A stretch of 64,000 nt of DNA, from contig NZ_JAJUXH010000008.1 in NCBI RefSeq assembly GCF_021390245.1, positions 1 to 64,000 of the forward strand, given 5' to 3'. Below the pieces are notes generated by a model. The model was not told the DNA's origin, did not search any database, and saw only the letters and a program-made list of their open reading frames with translations. This document shows positions 8,641 to 17,970 of the stretch, one piece after another; position 1 is the stretch's first letter, and the number at the start of each line of letters is the position of its first letter. The position numbers were made by a program, and so were the translations under genes. This stretch comes from Dyadobacter sp. CY323 (GTDB taxonomy: Bacteria > Bacteroidota > Bacteroidia > Cytophagales > Spirosomataceae).

Positions 8641-9963
8641 ATGAACCTGAGAAAATTTTTACTGATTGCCCTGCTTGCGGCCGGTTTCGGCACAGGTTAC
8701 GCACAAACCAAACCCGAAGATGTCAAGACTTTTACATTACCCAATGGAATGAAATTCCTGGTCCTCGAAGACCATTCCATTCCCAATGCGAATATGTACA
8801 TTTTCTGGAAAGTAGGATCCAGAAATGAAGTCCACGGCATTACCGGACTTTCCCACTTTTTTGAACACATGATGTTTAACGGTTCAAAAAACTACGGACC
8901 GAAGCAATTTGACCGGGTAATGGAAGCCAATGGCGGTTCCAATAATGCATATACCAATGAAAATGTAACGGTTTACACCGACTGGTTTCAGAAAGATGCA
9001 TTGGAAACGATCTTCAAACTCGAATCGGACAGGATCGCAAACCTGTCCATTGATCCTAAAATGGTAGAAAGCGAACGCGGAGTTGTGCTTTCCGAGCGCA
9101 GTACCGGACTGGAAAACAGCAATTACAGACTTCTTGGCGAACTTGTTCAATCGGTTGCTTTTCAGGAACATCCGTACATGCTGCCAGTGATCGGTTTCGA
9201 ATCGGATATTAAAAGCTGGACGCAGCAAGACCTTGAAAATTATTTCAAAACCTATTATTCACCCAACAATGCAACGGCTGTGATCGTCGGCGACGTAACG
9301 TTGGAGCAGGTGAAAAAGCTGGCCGACCAGTACATTGAGCCGATCGCGTCACGCGGGTTACCTCCTAAAATACGGACGGTGGAACCTCCTCAAAACGGCG
9401 AAAGAAGAGCTACAACCTACAAGGATATCTCAACGCCCAATATCATGATGGCCTACCACGTGCCGGAAACCAAACACGAAGATTATTACGCGATCGACCT
9501 GCTGAGCAGTTTGCTAACTTCCGGAAATTCGTCACGACTAACCAAATCGCTCGTCATGGATTCCACACTTGCCACTCAGGTATCCAGTTTTACGGACCAG
9601 AGTTTCGATCCGAGCCTGTTAGTAATGTACGCGATTGCCGGAAATAATGTCTCCGCAGATCACCTCGAAAAAGCCATTGACAGACAAATTGAATTGGTTG
9701 TAAAAGAAGGTGTAACGGATAATGAATTGCAAAAAGTAAAGAACCAGAAGTTGATGGAATTTTACCGTACACTTGAAACGATCAACGGAAAAGCGAATAG
9801 CCTGGGAACGTACGATGTGTTTTTTGGTGATTATAAAAAAATGTTCGAAGCACCGGAATTGTACAAAAAAGTAACCAACGAAGACATCAAACGCGTAGCT
9901 GCTAAATACCTGAGCAGCCGCAACCGGACAGTAGGCTATCTGCTTCCCGAAAAATCGAAATAA
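8641..9963 (+). CDS. M16 family zinc metallopeptidase (active subunit)
   Basis: A 440-residue pitrilysin/insulinase-type protease. The ATG at 8641 gives a clean signal peptide (MNLRKFLLIALLAAGF to GYAQ); in-frame ATGs at 8605 and 8632 would add a polar extension before it. The inverted zinc motif HxxEH is H72-F-F-E75-H76, and the downstream ligand lies in the ESERGVVLSER segment. The next gene encodes a paralogue without this motif, which matches the active/inactive heterodimer arrangement of bacterial M16B proteases. The two genes are 31 bp apart and likely co-transcribed. Probable role: degradation of peptides in the periplasm. Confidence 0.92.
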   Translation: MNLRKFLLIALLAAGFGTGYAQTKPEDVKTFTLPNGMKFLVLEDHSIPNANMYIFWKVGSRNEVHGITGLSHFFEHMMFNGSKNYGPKQFDRVMEANGGSNNAYTNENVTVYTDWFQKDALETIFKLESDRIANLSIDPKMVESERGVVLSERSTGLENSNYRLLGELVQSVAFQEHPYMLPVIGFESDIKSWTQQDLENYFKTYYSPNNATAVIVGDVTLEQVKKLADQYIEPIASRGLPPKIRTVEPPQNGERRATTYKDISTPNIMMAYHVPETKHEDYYAIDLLSSLLTSGNSSRLTKSLVMDSTLATQVSSFTDQSFDPSLLVMYAIAGNNVSADHLEKAIDRQIELVVKEGVTDNELQKVKNQKLMEFYRTLETINGKANSLGTYDVFFGDYKKMFEAPELYKKVTNEDIKRVAAKYLSSRNRTVGYLLPEKSK

Positions 9964-9994
9964 GGCTTATCGCTATTAAATCAAGTCATACCTG

Positions 9995-11371
9995 ATGAAA
10001 AATATTTTTATAGTCTTCCTTGCATTCATCTCTGCGAATGCATTTAGCCAGAGCAGCTTTAAAGTACCGAAATATGAAAAGTTCAAGTTAAAAAACGGAC
10101 TGACGGTTTACTTAATGGAACAGCATGAAGTTCCATTGATCAATGTTTCGGCTGTTTTTGATGCGGGATCGATCCACGATGGCGAGCGTTTTGGGCTGGC
10201 AAACCTCACGGCCGATGCATTGCTGTTTGGTACCAAAAAATACACCAAACCGCAGATTGAAGAAATGATCGATTTTGTAGGGGCGAGCGTGAATACATAC
10301 GCTGCGAAGGATATGGCGGGCATTACTTCTTCGTTTGCGGTGAAAGATCAGGAAAAACTGTTTGACATAATCCAGCAAATGTTGCTGCATCCGGTTTTTG
10401 ATCAATCAGAATTTGACAAATATCGCGCACGTACGGTCCAGCAATTGATCCAGCAAAAAGAAAGCCCGCGAGCCGTGATCGGTAACTACTTTAATGCATT
10501 TGTATTTAAAAATTTCCCGTATGCCAATCCGGACGCGGGAACGAAGCCAGCTGTTGAAAAACTAAATGCGGCTGATGCAAAGGCTTTTTATGAAAGTAAC
10601 TACACGACCGGGAAAGGCGCCATTGCGGTGGTAGGTGATTTCAAAACCGCAGAAATGAAAACCCGGATCACCAACCTTTTCGGGGGCTGGAAAACGGCTG
10701 AATCCCGAATGATCAAACGCGTGGCACCGGATCTCGATTTTGATAAAAGCCGGGTGTTACTGGTCGACAAACCGGATGCGCGCGAAACTACATTTCTGAT
10801 CGGAGGAAAAGGAATCGATTATCTTTCAGCAGATTATGTACCCGTTTTAGTGATCAATACCATTTTGGGCGGACGGTTTACTTCCTGGCTCAACGACGCG
10901 CTTCGCGTGAACTCGGGACTTACTTATGGGGCAAACAGCCGTTTCAGCCGAATGAAATACGCAGGTACTTTCTCCATCAACACATTTACAAAAAACTCCA
11001 CGACCGTTCCCGCGATCGATATGGCGCTGAGCGTGCTGGACAGTCTGCACAAAACCGGGATCAATGAGGAAATTCTTTCATCGGCTAAATCCTACGTAAA
11101 AGCCAGCTTTCCGCCCGCCTACGAATCGTCGGGCGCATTGGCGCGATTGCTGACGGATATGTTTGTCTACAATTTTGACGAAAGTTTTATCAACACATTT
11201 CAGGCGAAAGTGGACGGAATGACGACCGCGAAAGCGAAGGAAATCATTGATACCCATTTTCCGAAAGACAAGCTGCAATTTGTTCTGATCGGAAAAGCGG
11301 ACGAGATACGGGACCAGGTTAAAAAGTATGGTGAGATCAGCGAAAAGCAATTGAAAGCGGATGGTTTTTAA
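9995..11371 (+). CDS. M16 family peptidase-like protein lacking the zinc site
   Basis: A 458-residue M16-fold protein with signal peptide MKNIFIVFLAFISANAFSQ. At the place where HxxEH is expected the sequence is GLANLTADALLFGT, so zinc ligands and catalytic Glu are missing. In known M16B pairs the inactive partner shapes the chamber and supplies substrate-binding residues; this one is adjacent to the active subunit and likely its partner. The C-terminal half keeps the usual second M16 domain (VLVINTILGGRFTSWLNDALR, then LTYGANSRF). Confidence 0.9.
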   Translation: MKNIFIVFLAFISANAFSQSSFKVPKYEKFKLKNGLTVYLMEQHEVPLINVSAVFDAGSIHDGERFGLANLTADALLFGTKKYTKPQIEEMIDFVGASVNTYAAKDMAGITSSFAVKDQEKLFDIIQQMLLHPVFDQSEFDKYRARTVQQLIQQKESPRAVIGNYFNAFVFKNFPYANPDAGTKPAVEKLNAADAKAFYESNYTTGKGAIAVVGDFKTAEMKTRITNLFGGWKTAESRMIKRVAPDLDFDKSRVLLVDKPDARETTFLIGGKGIDYLSADYVPVLVINTILGGRFTSWLNDALRVNSGLTYGANSRFSRMKYAGTFSINTFTKNSTTVPAIDMALSVLDSLHKTGINEEILSSAKSYVKASFPPAYESSGALARLLTDMFVYNFDESFINTFQAKVDGMTTAKAKEIIDTHFPKDKLQFVLIGKADEIRDQVKKYGEISEKQLKADGF

Positions 11372-11406
11372 AGCCAGAAATGACAGGTAATCATTAGTTT
11401 GAGTTT

Positions 11407-11441
11407 GCGGCGGATCAAGTAGTTTTTAGAATATCCGCTGC
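11407..11441 (+). terminator. Weak hairpin after the M16 pair
   Basis: GCGGCGGAT (11407-11415) pairs with ATCCGCTGC (11433-11441) with one G-T pair, and is followed by TTTT. The loop is 17 bases, so the terminator call is tentative. Confidence 0.35.
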
Positions 11442-11483
11442 TTTTGCTCAAAAGTATCATTCAATTTTTAACAACCTTTTGAC

Positions 11484-12335
11484 ATGAAGAAACTTACGAA
11501 AATGGTATATTTTGTTCTCTCTGTTTTGATCTCTTTTGAAACGCTGGCGCAGAAACCCGTATACACCAATCCCATTGGGATGCAGGCGTATACCTTCCGT
11601 GGAAGCTGGGGCAATGGCATTGAAGCAACACTCGATACGATCAAATCATTGGGAGTGACGGAAATGGAAGGCGGCCCGATTAAAGGCATAACCACTGAGG
11701 AACTGCGTAAGCAACTCGACAAACGCGGGATTAAGATGGTGTCTATCGGTGCCGATTATAAACAAATCGTGGCCAGCACCGCGGAGACGATCAAAAATTG
11801 CAAGATACTGGGCGCAACGTATGTGATGGTCCCATGGATCCCTCATAATGGAGCATTTACCCTGGAAAATGCCAAACAGGCAGTTACTGATTTTAATAAA
11901 GTGGGCAAAGAGCTGAAAGCGGCCGGCATAACCTTCACCTACCACAACCACGGCTACGAATTTGAGCCGTATGAGGACGGAACCCTATTTGATTACATTG
12001 TGAAAAACACAAATCCGGAATATGTCAGTTTTGAAATGGACGTACTCTGGACCGCATTTCCCGGCCAGGATCCCGCGAAATTACTGTTAAAATACCCTAC
12101 CCGATTCAAACTCATGCACTTGAAAGATTTGAAAAAAGGCGTTGTCGGAAATTTGTCAGGTGGTACGCCTACTACCAACGACGTTGCGCTCGGAACCGGT
12201 TCGATCGACATTCCGGCGGTTTTGAAAGCTGCGAAGAAAGTGGGGGTTAAGCATTATTTCATCGAAGACGAAAGTCCCTCGTATCTGAAACAGATTCCTG
12301 TAACGGTTGCTTATATTAAAGGTATTAAGGAGTAA
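11484..12335 (+). CDS. Secreted sugar phosphate isomerase/epimerase-like TIM barrel
   Basis: A 283-residue protein of the xylose-isomerase-like TIM barrel superfamily with a signal peptide (MKKLTKMVYFVLSVLISFETLAQ). Probable metal-binding residues are in YHNHGYEF, FEMDVLWTAF, KLMHLKD and YFIEDES, all family hallmarks. Export fits a large Bacteroidota group of periplasmic sugar isomerase/epimerase-like proteins of mostly unknown substrate. The following gene is a 2-oxoglutarate oxygenase beyond a palindromic spacer. No substrate can be assigned. Confidence 0.85.
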   Translation: MKKLTKMVYFVLSVLISFETLAQKPVYTNPIGMQAYTFRGSWGNGIEATLDTIKSLGVTEMEGGPIKGITTEELRKQLDKRGIKMVSIGADYKQIVASTAETIKNCKILGATYVMVPWIPHNGAFTLENAKQAVTDFNKVGKELKAAGITFTYHNHGYEFEPYEDGTLFDYIVKNTNPEYVSFEMDVLWTAFPGQDPAKLLLKYPTRFKLMHLKDLKKGVVGNLSGGTPTTNDVALGTGSIDIPAVLKAAKKVGVKHYFIEDESPSYLKQIPVTVAYIKGIKE

Positions 12336-12356
12336 TTTGCGTTGGTAGACGTCCTG

Positions 12357-12387
12357 GACTTGGCAAGTCTTTAAGACTTACCAAGTC
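12357..12387. repeat. 31-bp near-palindromic intergenic element
   Basis: GACTTGGCAAGTCTT joined to TAAGACTTACCAAGTC forms an almost perfect 31-bp palindrome that also contains internal CAAGTCTT/AAGACTT repeats. I recall closely similar AAGTCTTTAAGACTT elements between genes in other Bacteroidota but cannot verify that here. It may be a dispersed repeat or a terminator for the upstream gene, though no T-run follows. Confidence 0.65.
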
Positions 12388-12406
12388 TACGAAAAAACAA
12401 ACTAAT

Positions 12407-13363
12407 ATGGAACCAGCACTTCTCAACCAGGTCCCGTCGCTGGATCTGGCAGATTACACATCCGGAAATACGCAGCAGAAAGAAAAATTCGTAGCGGATC
12501 TCGGTGCCGCATTTACCAACATCGGTTTTGTGGCCATTAAGAATCACGGACTTAGCGACGATTTGCGTGGTAAATTGTATGATTCGGTTAAAGAGTTTTT
12601 CTCCCAACCGGAAGAAGTGAAAAGGAGATACGAGTTCCCGAACCTGTTTGGCCAGCGTGGTTACATTAGTAAAGGAAAAGAAACAGCAAAAGGCTTTAAG
12701 GTGGCGGATTTGAAAGAATTTTACCACGTCGGCCAGCCCGAGCCTACGGGTAATATGCCATCGAATACATTTCCGGAAGAGGTACCGGATTTCGAAAAGT
12801 ATACTTTGGAAGTTTACCGGACTTTTGAGAACACGGGAAAGACATTACTGCGCGCCATCGCCATTTACCTGCATTTGCCGGAAGATTATTTTGAAGATAA
12901 AGTCAAAAACGGCGATAGCCTGCTTCGTGCATTGCATTACTTCCCGATCCCGAATCCTGAACTGGTGGCCGAAGGCGCCGTGCGCGCCGCTGCCCATGGC
13001 GATATTAATCTGATTACCTTGTTAATGGGCGCCAGCGCCGAAGGTTTGGAGGTTTTGAGGAGAGACGGACAATGGATCGCCATTACCGCATTGCCCGACC
13101 AGATTGTAGTAAACGTGGGCGATATGCTCGACCGGCTTACGAACCACAAACTAAAATCCACCATTCACCGCGTCGTAAATCCTCCGCGCGAGAAAATGGG
13201 AACGTCACGCTACTCGATTCCATTTTTCATGCATCCCCGCGCCGATATGGACCTGACCTGCCTGGAAAGCTGTGTCTCGCAGGAGTATCCGAAACTTTAT
13301 ACCGATATGACGGCCGGAGAATTTCTGGACGAGCGTCTGAGGGAATTGGGATTGAAAAAATAA
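12407..13363 (+). CDS. Isopenicillin N synthase-like 2-oxoglutarate/Fe(II) oxygenase
   Basis: A 318-residue cytosolic dioxygenase of the isopenicillin N synthase family. The N-terminal DIOX_N segment (PSLDLADYTSG to NIGFVAIKNHGL) is followed by the double-stranded beta-helix core. The iron triad is H197-x-D199 (AAHGDINL) and H254 (STIHRVVNP), and the 2-oxoglutarate-binding RxS is R268-Y-S270. Members oxidise small molecules; no neighbour reveals the substrate. The next gene begins 13 bp downstream at the earliest start, so co-transcription is likely. Confidence 0.92.
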   Translation: MEPALLNQVPSLDLADYTSGNTQQKEKFVADLGAAFTNIGFVAIKNHGLSDDLRGKLYDSVKEFFSQPEEVKRRYEFPNLFGQRGYISKGKETAKGFKVADLKEFYHVGQPEPTGNMPSNTFPEEVPDFEKYTLEVYRTFENTGKTLLRAIAIYLHLPEDYFEDKVKNGDSLLRALHYFPIPNPELVAEGAVRAAAHGDINLITLLMGASAEGLEVLRRDGQWIAITALPDQIVVNVGDMLDRLTNHKLKSTIHRVVNPPREKMGTSRYSIPFFMHPRADMDLTCLESCVSQEYPKLYTDMTAGEFLDERLRELGLKK

Positions 13364-13376
13364 TCGGTAAAAACTC

Positions 13377-14564
13377 TTGGCTTATCCACCCATTCGCCGG
13401 TTTCGCTACATCATTTACCTGATGGATATCCTGTTGTTATCACTCACTGCTTTTGGCGGTCCGCAGGTACATTTAATGATGATGATCGAAAGATTGGTAC
13501 GGAAAAGGAGATATATCACAGAAGAGGAATTACTTGAATTACAGGCACTTTGCCAGGTTTTACCCGGCCCCAGCTCCACGCAGACGGTAACTGCCATTGG
13601 TTTAAAAATCGGTGGACAGCTTCTCGCCTACCTCAGCCTGATCGTCTGGTCGATCCCCGCCATGGTACTTATGACGGTCGCGGCGATCGGGATACATTAC
13701 CTGGAAAGAAATTCCATTTCATTGTCTTTTACCAAGTTTGTAGGTCCAATGGCGGTTGCATTTCTGATGTACGGTGCCTCCGCCATCGCGCGAAAAGTGA
13801 TCCATAATGCACAAGGCTGGACATTTCTGATTATTTCGACCATTCTGGCATATCTGTATCCGTCACCATATATGACCCCGGTGTTGATTATTTCGGGTGG
13901 CGTTGCGGCTTCCCTGAATTTTAAAAAACATGAGAAAATGGAAAAAGGGCCAATCCGGATCCGTTGGCGGCCGATCATTTTCTGGATATCCGTTTTGATT
14001 GCTGCGGCGATTATTGGTAAAATCACCAATTCCCTACCAGTCAGGCTTTTTGAAAACTTTTACAGGAACGGAAGTCTGGTTTTTGGCGGCGGACAGGTAC
14101 TGATTCCGATTCTTTATAATGAGTTCGTCGAATTTAAACATTACCTCACCGACCAGGAATTCCTCGCAGGAATGGCGCTGACGCAAATCGTGCCGGGCCC
14201 CGTTTTTTCCATTGCCACCTTCGTGGGAAGTGTATCTCTCCAATCGGAGGGCTGGACAGGCCAGGTTATCGGCGGCTTTGTGGCTACTGCCGGAATATTT
14301 CTTCCGGGCACCTTTTTCATTTTTTTTGCCTACCCTTTCTGGGATCAGCTCAAAAAATACCGGGGCATACGCGCATCGCTGGAAGGCATCCACGCCGCCA
14401 GCTGCGGGCTAACTATTGCGGCAGCCATTTCCCTTTTTCAACCCATGATGACCAACTGGCAACCTCTGTTCACGGTCATTGTTACCTTACTGGTTTTAAC
14501 CTTCGCCAAGATCCCTTCGTACCTCATCATCCTCGCCGGGTTAGTCCTCGGCCTCATTTTCTGA
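13377..14564 (+). CDS. Chromate transporter (CHR) family protein
   Basis: A membrane protein of up to 395 residues with two homologous halves, each carrying the CHR glycine motif: TAFGGPQVHLMMM in the first and VFGGGQVLIPILYNEFV in the second, with LCQVLPGPSSTQT and LTQIVPGPVFSIAT following. Ten or more hydrophobic segments are visible. CHR proteins are proposed to export chromate, but many family members have no tested role. The TTG at 13377 keeps an N-terminal segment before the first helix that I think is conserved; ATG 13422 is the alternative and would start inside that helix. It follows the oxygenase gene directly. Confidence 0.85.
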   Translation: MAYPPIRRFRYIIYLMDILLLSLTAFGGPQVHLMMMIERLVRKRRYITEEELLELQALCQVLPGPSSTQTVTAIGLKIGGQLLAYLSLIVWSIPAMVLMTVAAIGIHYLERNSISLSFTKFVGPMAVAFLMYGASAIARKVIHNAQGWTFLIISTILAYLYPSPYMTPVLIISGGVAASLNFKKHEKMEKGPIRIRWRPIIFWISVLIAAAIIGKITNSLPVRLFENFYRNGSLVFGGGQVLIPILYNEFVEFKHYLTDQEFLAGMALTQIVPGPVFSIATFVGSVSLQSEGWTGQVIGGFVATAGIFLPGTFFIFFAYPFWDQLKKYRGIRASLEGIHAASCGLTIAAAISLFQPMMTNWQPLFTVIVTLLVLTFAKIPSYLIILAGLVLGLIF

Positions 14565-14630
14565 CACCTTTTTCTTGAAGGCAAAACTGATTTCTATGTG
14601 TATATTTACCAGACACTTTAACTATTGGTT

Positions 14631-14873
14631 ATGCTGCTGGAACTTGATGATCAAATTGTGCAAAGTACCGGACTTACTCCCGAAGAACTGAGAATTGAAC
14701 TGGCGGTACAATTGTACGAACAGGGTAAAATTACGGTTGGACAAGGAGGAAGAATGACCGGAATGGGTTCAATTCGATTTCAGCGTGAGCTTGGAAAGAG
14801 AGAAATTGTATCGTCCTACGATAAAGAGGATCTTGATTCAGATCTCAATACGCTTAGCAATCTCTTCCAGTGA
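14631..14873 (+). CDS. UPF0175 family antitoxin-like protein
   Basis: An 80-residue protein matching the UPF0175 family: an acidic start (MLLELDDQIVQSTGL), then ELRIELAVQLYEQGKITVGQGGRM and SIRFQRELGKREI, a predicted helix-turn-helix-like core. UPF0175 proteins are usually the antitoxin half of a pair with a PIN-domain ribonuclease encoded directly downstream with overlapping ends. Here only a short stub of such a gene remains (14870-14911). The ATG at 14631 is preferred over the TTG two codons earlier. It therefore looks like an orphan antitoxin. Confidence 0.8.
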   Translation: MLLELDDQIVQSTGLTPEELRIELAVQLYEQGKITVGQGGRMTGMGSIRFQRELGKREIVSSYDKEDLDSDLNTLSNLFQ

Positions 14874-14911
14874 TCGTCGTAAGCGATACGTCCGTTGTTA
14901 GTACCCGCTGA
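14870..14911 (+). pseudogene. Truncated PIN-domain toxin remnant
   Basis: A GTG that overlaps the UPF0175 stop (GTGA) opens a frame reading MIVVSDTSVVSTR and then a TGA stop at 14909-14911. The VVSDTS segment is the typical first strand and catalytic-Asp region of PIN-domain toxins paired with UPF0175. Everything after about residue 11 is absent and the next gene starts 38 bp later. This is inferred to be the stub left when the toxin gene was deleted. Confidence 0.65.
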
Positions 14912-14948
14912 AAATGAATCTAACATTAATAAAGATTAGCATATAAGA

Positions 14949-17909
14949 ATGAAAAATACCCTTCTGTTACTCCTCTCTTTTTCCCTGTTTGCTACAAGTT
15001 TAAAAGCCCAATTAAATACATCACCCACTTTTCTGCATAAAAACCAACAATGGGTTGATTCTGTTTTTGCGACGCTCACGCCTGATGAACGCATTGCCCA
15101 GCTCATTATGATCCCGGCGGTTTCGGATGTAAAAAGGGCTTTGATTGATCCTAAGGCGAGTAGTCCCGCGATGGTTGAAAAACTGATCCGGGAAAACAAA
15201 GTCGGAGGCGTAGTGTTTTTTCAGGGCGGCCCCGTACCTCAGGCAAGACTGACCAACCATTATCAATCCATTTCGAAAGTACCGTTGCTGGTAGCCATGG
15301 ATGCCGAATTCGGGCTGGCCATGCGGATTGACAGTACCGTGCGATATCCCTATCAAATGACGCTGGGTGCGATCCAGGGGAGTAACGAGCTGATTTATGA
15401 AATGGGGGCTCAATTGGCGAAACAAGCCAAAAGATTGGGAATGCATATCAATTTCGCGCCGGTTGCCGATGTCAACAACAATCCCGATAATCCGGTGATC
15501 AGCTTCCGCTCATTTGGCGAGAATAAATACAAAGTAGCCGACAAAGCGGTTGCCTACATGAAAGGAATGCAGGATAATGGCCTGCTTACCAGCGCAAAAC
15601 ATTTCCCGGGCCACGGTGATACCGGAACCGATTCGCATTACGACCTCCCGCTGATCTCCCATAACACAACGCGCCTCGATTCGCTGGAATTATATCCATT
15701 CAAAGCATTGATCAGCAACGGGATCAGCGGCATTATGATCGCCCACCTGAGCATTCCTGCGCTGGATAAAACGCCGAATCTACCCTCGACACTTTCAAAA
15801 CCAATTGTAACCGATGTTCTGAGAACAAAACTGGGTTTCGACGGTCTCATTTATTCCGACGCCATGAATATGAAAGGCGTTACCAAATATTTCCCTGATG
15901 GTAAAGCCGATGCAATGGGCCTGGAAGCTGGAATGGACATTCTGGAATTCACCGAAGACGTCACCAAATCCATCACCGAGATCAAAAAAAGCATTGCAGA
16001 AGGAAAAATTACGCAAGAGGAAATTGATTATCGTGTTAAAAAAGTGCTTCACGCGAAAGCCTGGGCCGGGCTTAATCACTACAAGCCTGTAGACCTCAAC
16101 AATTTATACGAAGACCTTAATCCAAAATCCGCTGAACTTGTAAACCGGTTGCTCACCGAGCAAGCCCTGACGGTTTTGAAAAATGACAATGCACTCTTGC
16201 CACTTCGGGCACTGGATACGTTGAAAATCGCATCCGTTTCGATCGGCGCCGATACCATTACTACCTTTCAAAAAACACTTGAACTGTATTCGACTGTTGA
16301 CCATTTTTTCATTCCGGCAAAAGCAACGGAAACCCAGGTTGCCGATTTACGCTCCAAACTGAAAAACTATAACCTGCTGCTCGTGGGAGTGCATTTGGGT
16401 AGCATTTCTCCACGCACCAATTATGGTTTGACGGATCAAATGAGCGCCGTTTTGCAGGAATTAATCGCTACGAATAAAGCAGTTGTCTCGATTTTCGGAA
16501 ATCCCTACGCATTGAACAAAATCCAGAAACCGGAAAATGCAAAGGCATTGGTCATGGCGTATCAATTGACACCCTACACGCAGGATTTGTCTGCCCAGTT
16601 GATCTTCGGCGCCATTCCGGCAAAAGGAAAATTGCCTGTGATGGTGAATGCGACATTTCCTTATAATGCAGGCATCGAAACGCCGGCGATCGGCCGACTC
16701 AAATACACCATTCCGGAAGAACTCGGACTTGATTCAAAAATCATCACATTTAAAATCGACTCCATTGCAAATCTGGCGGTTACAGAAAAAGCGACACCTG
16801 GCTGCGTAGTGCAGCTGGCGAAAGACGGGAAAGTGTTTTTTAGAAAAGCTTATGGCAAACATACGTATGAAGGTAACCAGAATGTGAAGCTCACTGACCT
16901 GTATGACCTCGCGTCCGTCACCAAAATCACAGCTTCGACTTTAGCATTAATGAGCTTGTACGACCAGAAAAAATTCGATCTGGATGCGACTATGAAGGAT
17001 TATCTGCCTGATTTTGCCAAATCAAATAAAGCCGACCTCGAATGGAGACGCGTGCTGACGCATAGTGCCCGTTTGAAAGCATTCATCGTTCTCTGGAAAG
17101 AAGCTCAAAATCCCGACGGAAGCTGGAAAAAGAAAACATTCAGTACAAAGCAGTCGAAACGCTATCCTACATCTGTGGTCGGCGACAGTTTGTTTATTTT
17201 CAAAAATTATGACCAGACTATTTTCCACGCCATCCGCGATTCTCCACTAAATGAGAAAGAAGGCTATGTGTACAGCGATTTGTCTTTCATTCTTTATCCT
17301 CAAATTGTAAAAAGCCTGAGCGGGGAAAATTTTGAAGATTACCTCAAAAACCATTATTACCATAAACTGGGCGCGAATACGCTGACATTCAACCCGAAAC
17401 GGTTTTACCAACTGGAAGACATTGTGCCAACCGAGAAGGATACGTTTTTCAGGATGACGCAGCTGCACGGCCAGGTGCACGACGAAGCAGCGGCTATGTT
17501 AGGCGGACTAAGCGGACATGCCGGCTTGTTTGGCGATGCGAATGATGTGATGAAAGTTTGGCAAATGTATCTGCAACAGGGGTATTACGGGGGCGAGCAG
17601 CTTCTTAGCAAAGACGCTCTCATTGAATTTACCCGTTACCAGTATCCCGAAACGGGAAGCCGCCGGGGGATCGGATTCGACAAACCTACATTCAAATACT
17701 CGGGTAATGCGCCGAAATATGCGAGTCCATCCAGTTTTGGGCACACAGGTTACACCGGAATTATGACCTGGGCCGACCCGGCGTGGAAATTAAATTATGT
17801 ATTTCTGTCGAATCGCGTGTATCCGACCCGGGAAAATTCGAAGATCTCGACGCTTAATATACGTACCTCCATTATGGACGTCGTTTATCAGGAACTGTTG
17901 AAAAAGTAG
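14949..17909 (+). CDS. NagZ-like glycoside hydrolase 3 fused to a beta-lactamase-type serine hydrolase
   Basis: A 986-residue exported fusion (signal peptide MKNTLLLLLSFSLFATSLKAQ). The N-terminal GH3 domain has the NagZ signature K217-H218-F-P-G-H-G-D-T, with the Asp228/His230 dyad, and the nucleophile Asp304 in YSDAMNMKGV; this form cleaves beta-N-acetylglucosaminides such as GlcNAc-anhydroMurNAc. A GH3 C-terminal domain follows. The last third (about 590-980) is a class C beta-lactamase/penicillin-binding-like domain with S656-V-T-K659 (SxxK) and a later GHTGYTG motif. The architecture suggests periplasmic muropeptide processing by two activities in one chain. The nearby LD-carboxypeptidase gene supports a wall-recycling context. 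Confidence 0.9.
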   Translation: MKNTLLLLLSFSLFATSLKAQLNTSPTFLHKNQQWVDSVFATLTPDERIAQLIMIPAVSDVKRALIDPKASSPAMVEKLIRENKVGGVVFFQGGPVPQARLTNHYQSISKVPLLVAMDAEFGLAMRIDSTVRYPYQMTLGAIQGSNELIYEMGAQLAKQAKRLGMHINFAPVADVNNNPDNPVISFRSFGENKYKVADKAVAYMKGMQDNGLLTSAKHFPGHGDTGTDSHYDLPLISHNTTRLDSLELYPFKALISNGISGIMIAHLSIPALDKTPNLPSTLSKPIVTDVLRTKLGFDGLIYSDAMNMKGVTKYFPDGKADAMGLEAGMDILEFTEDVTKSITEIKKSIAEGKITQEEIDYRVKKVLHAKAWAGLNHYKPVDLNNLYEDLNPKSAELVNRLLTEQALTVLKNDNALLPLRALDTLKIASVSIGADTITTFQKTLELYSTVDHFFIPAKATETQVADLRSKLKNYNLLLVGVHLGSISPRTNYGLTDQMSAVLQELIATNKAVVSIFGNPYALNKIQKPENAKALVMAYQLTPYTQDLSAQLIFGAIPAKGKLPVMVNATFPYNAGIETPAIGRLKYTIPEELGLDSKIITFKIDSIANLAVTEKATPGCVVQLAKDGKVFFRKAYGKHTYEGNQNVKLTDLYDLASVTKITASTLALMSLYDQKKFDLDATMKDYLPDFAKSNKADLEWRRVLTHSARLKAFIVLWKEAQNPDGSWKKKTFSTKQSKRYPTSVVGDSLFIFKNYDQTIFHAIRDSPLNEKEGYVYSDLSFILYPQIVKSLSGENFEDYLKNHYYHKLGANTLTFNPKRFYQLEDIVPTEKDTFFRMTQLHGQVHDEAAAMLGGLSGHAGLFGDANDVMKVWQMYLQQGYYGGEQLLSKDALIEFTRYQYPETGSRRGIGFDKPTFKYSGNAPKYASPSSFGHTGYTGIMTWADPAWKLNYVFLSNRVYPTRENSKISTLNIRTSIMDVVYQELLKK

Positions 17910-17941
17910 GGAGGCGTTCTGGTGCCTAAAGTTTATCTTTC

Positions 17942-17949
17942 TAAATTTG
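17942..17949 (+). promoter_or_regulatory. Putative -7 box of the DUF721 gene
   Basis: TAAATTTG matches TAnnTTTG and ends 21 bases before the ATG at 17971. The TTG at 17947-17949, which would extend the gene, is the end of this box. Confidence 0.5.
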
Positions 17950-17970
17950 TCCGACTCACCTTACTCTATT

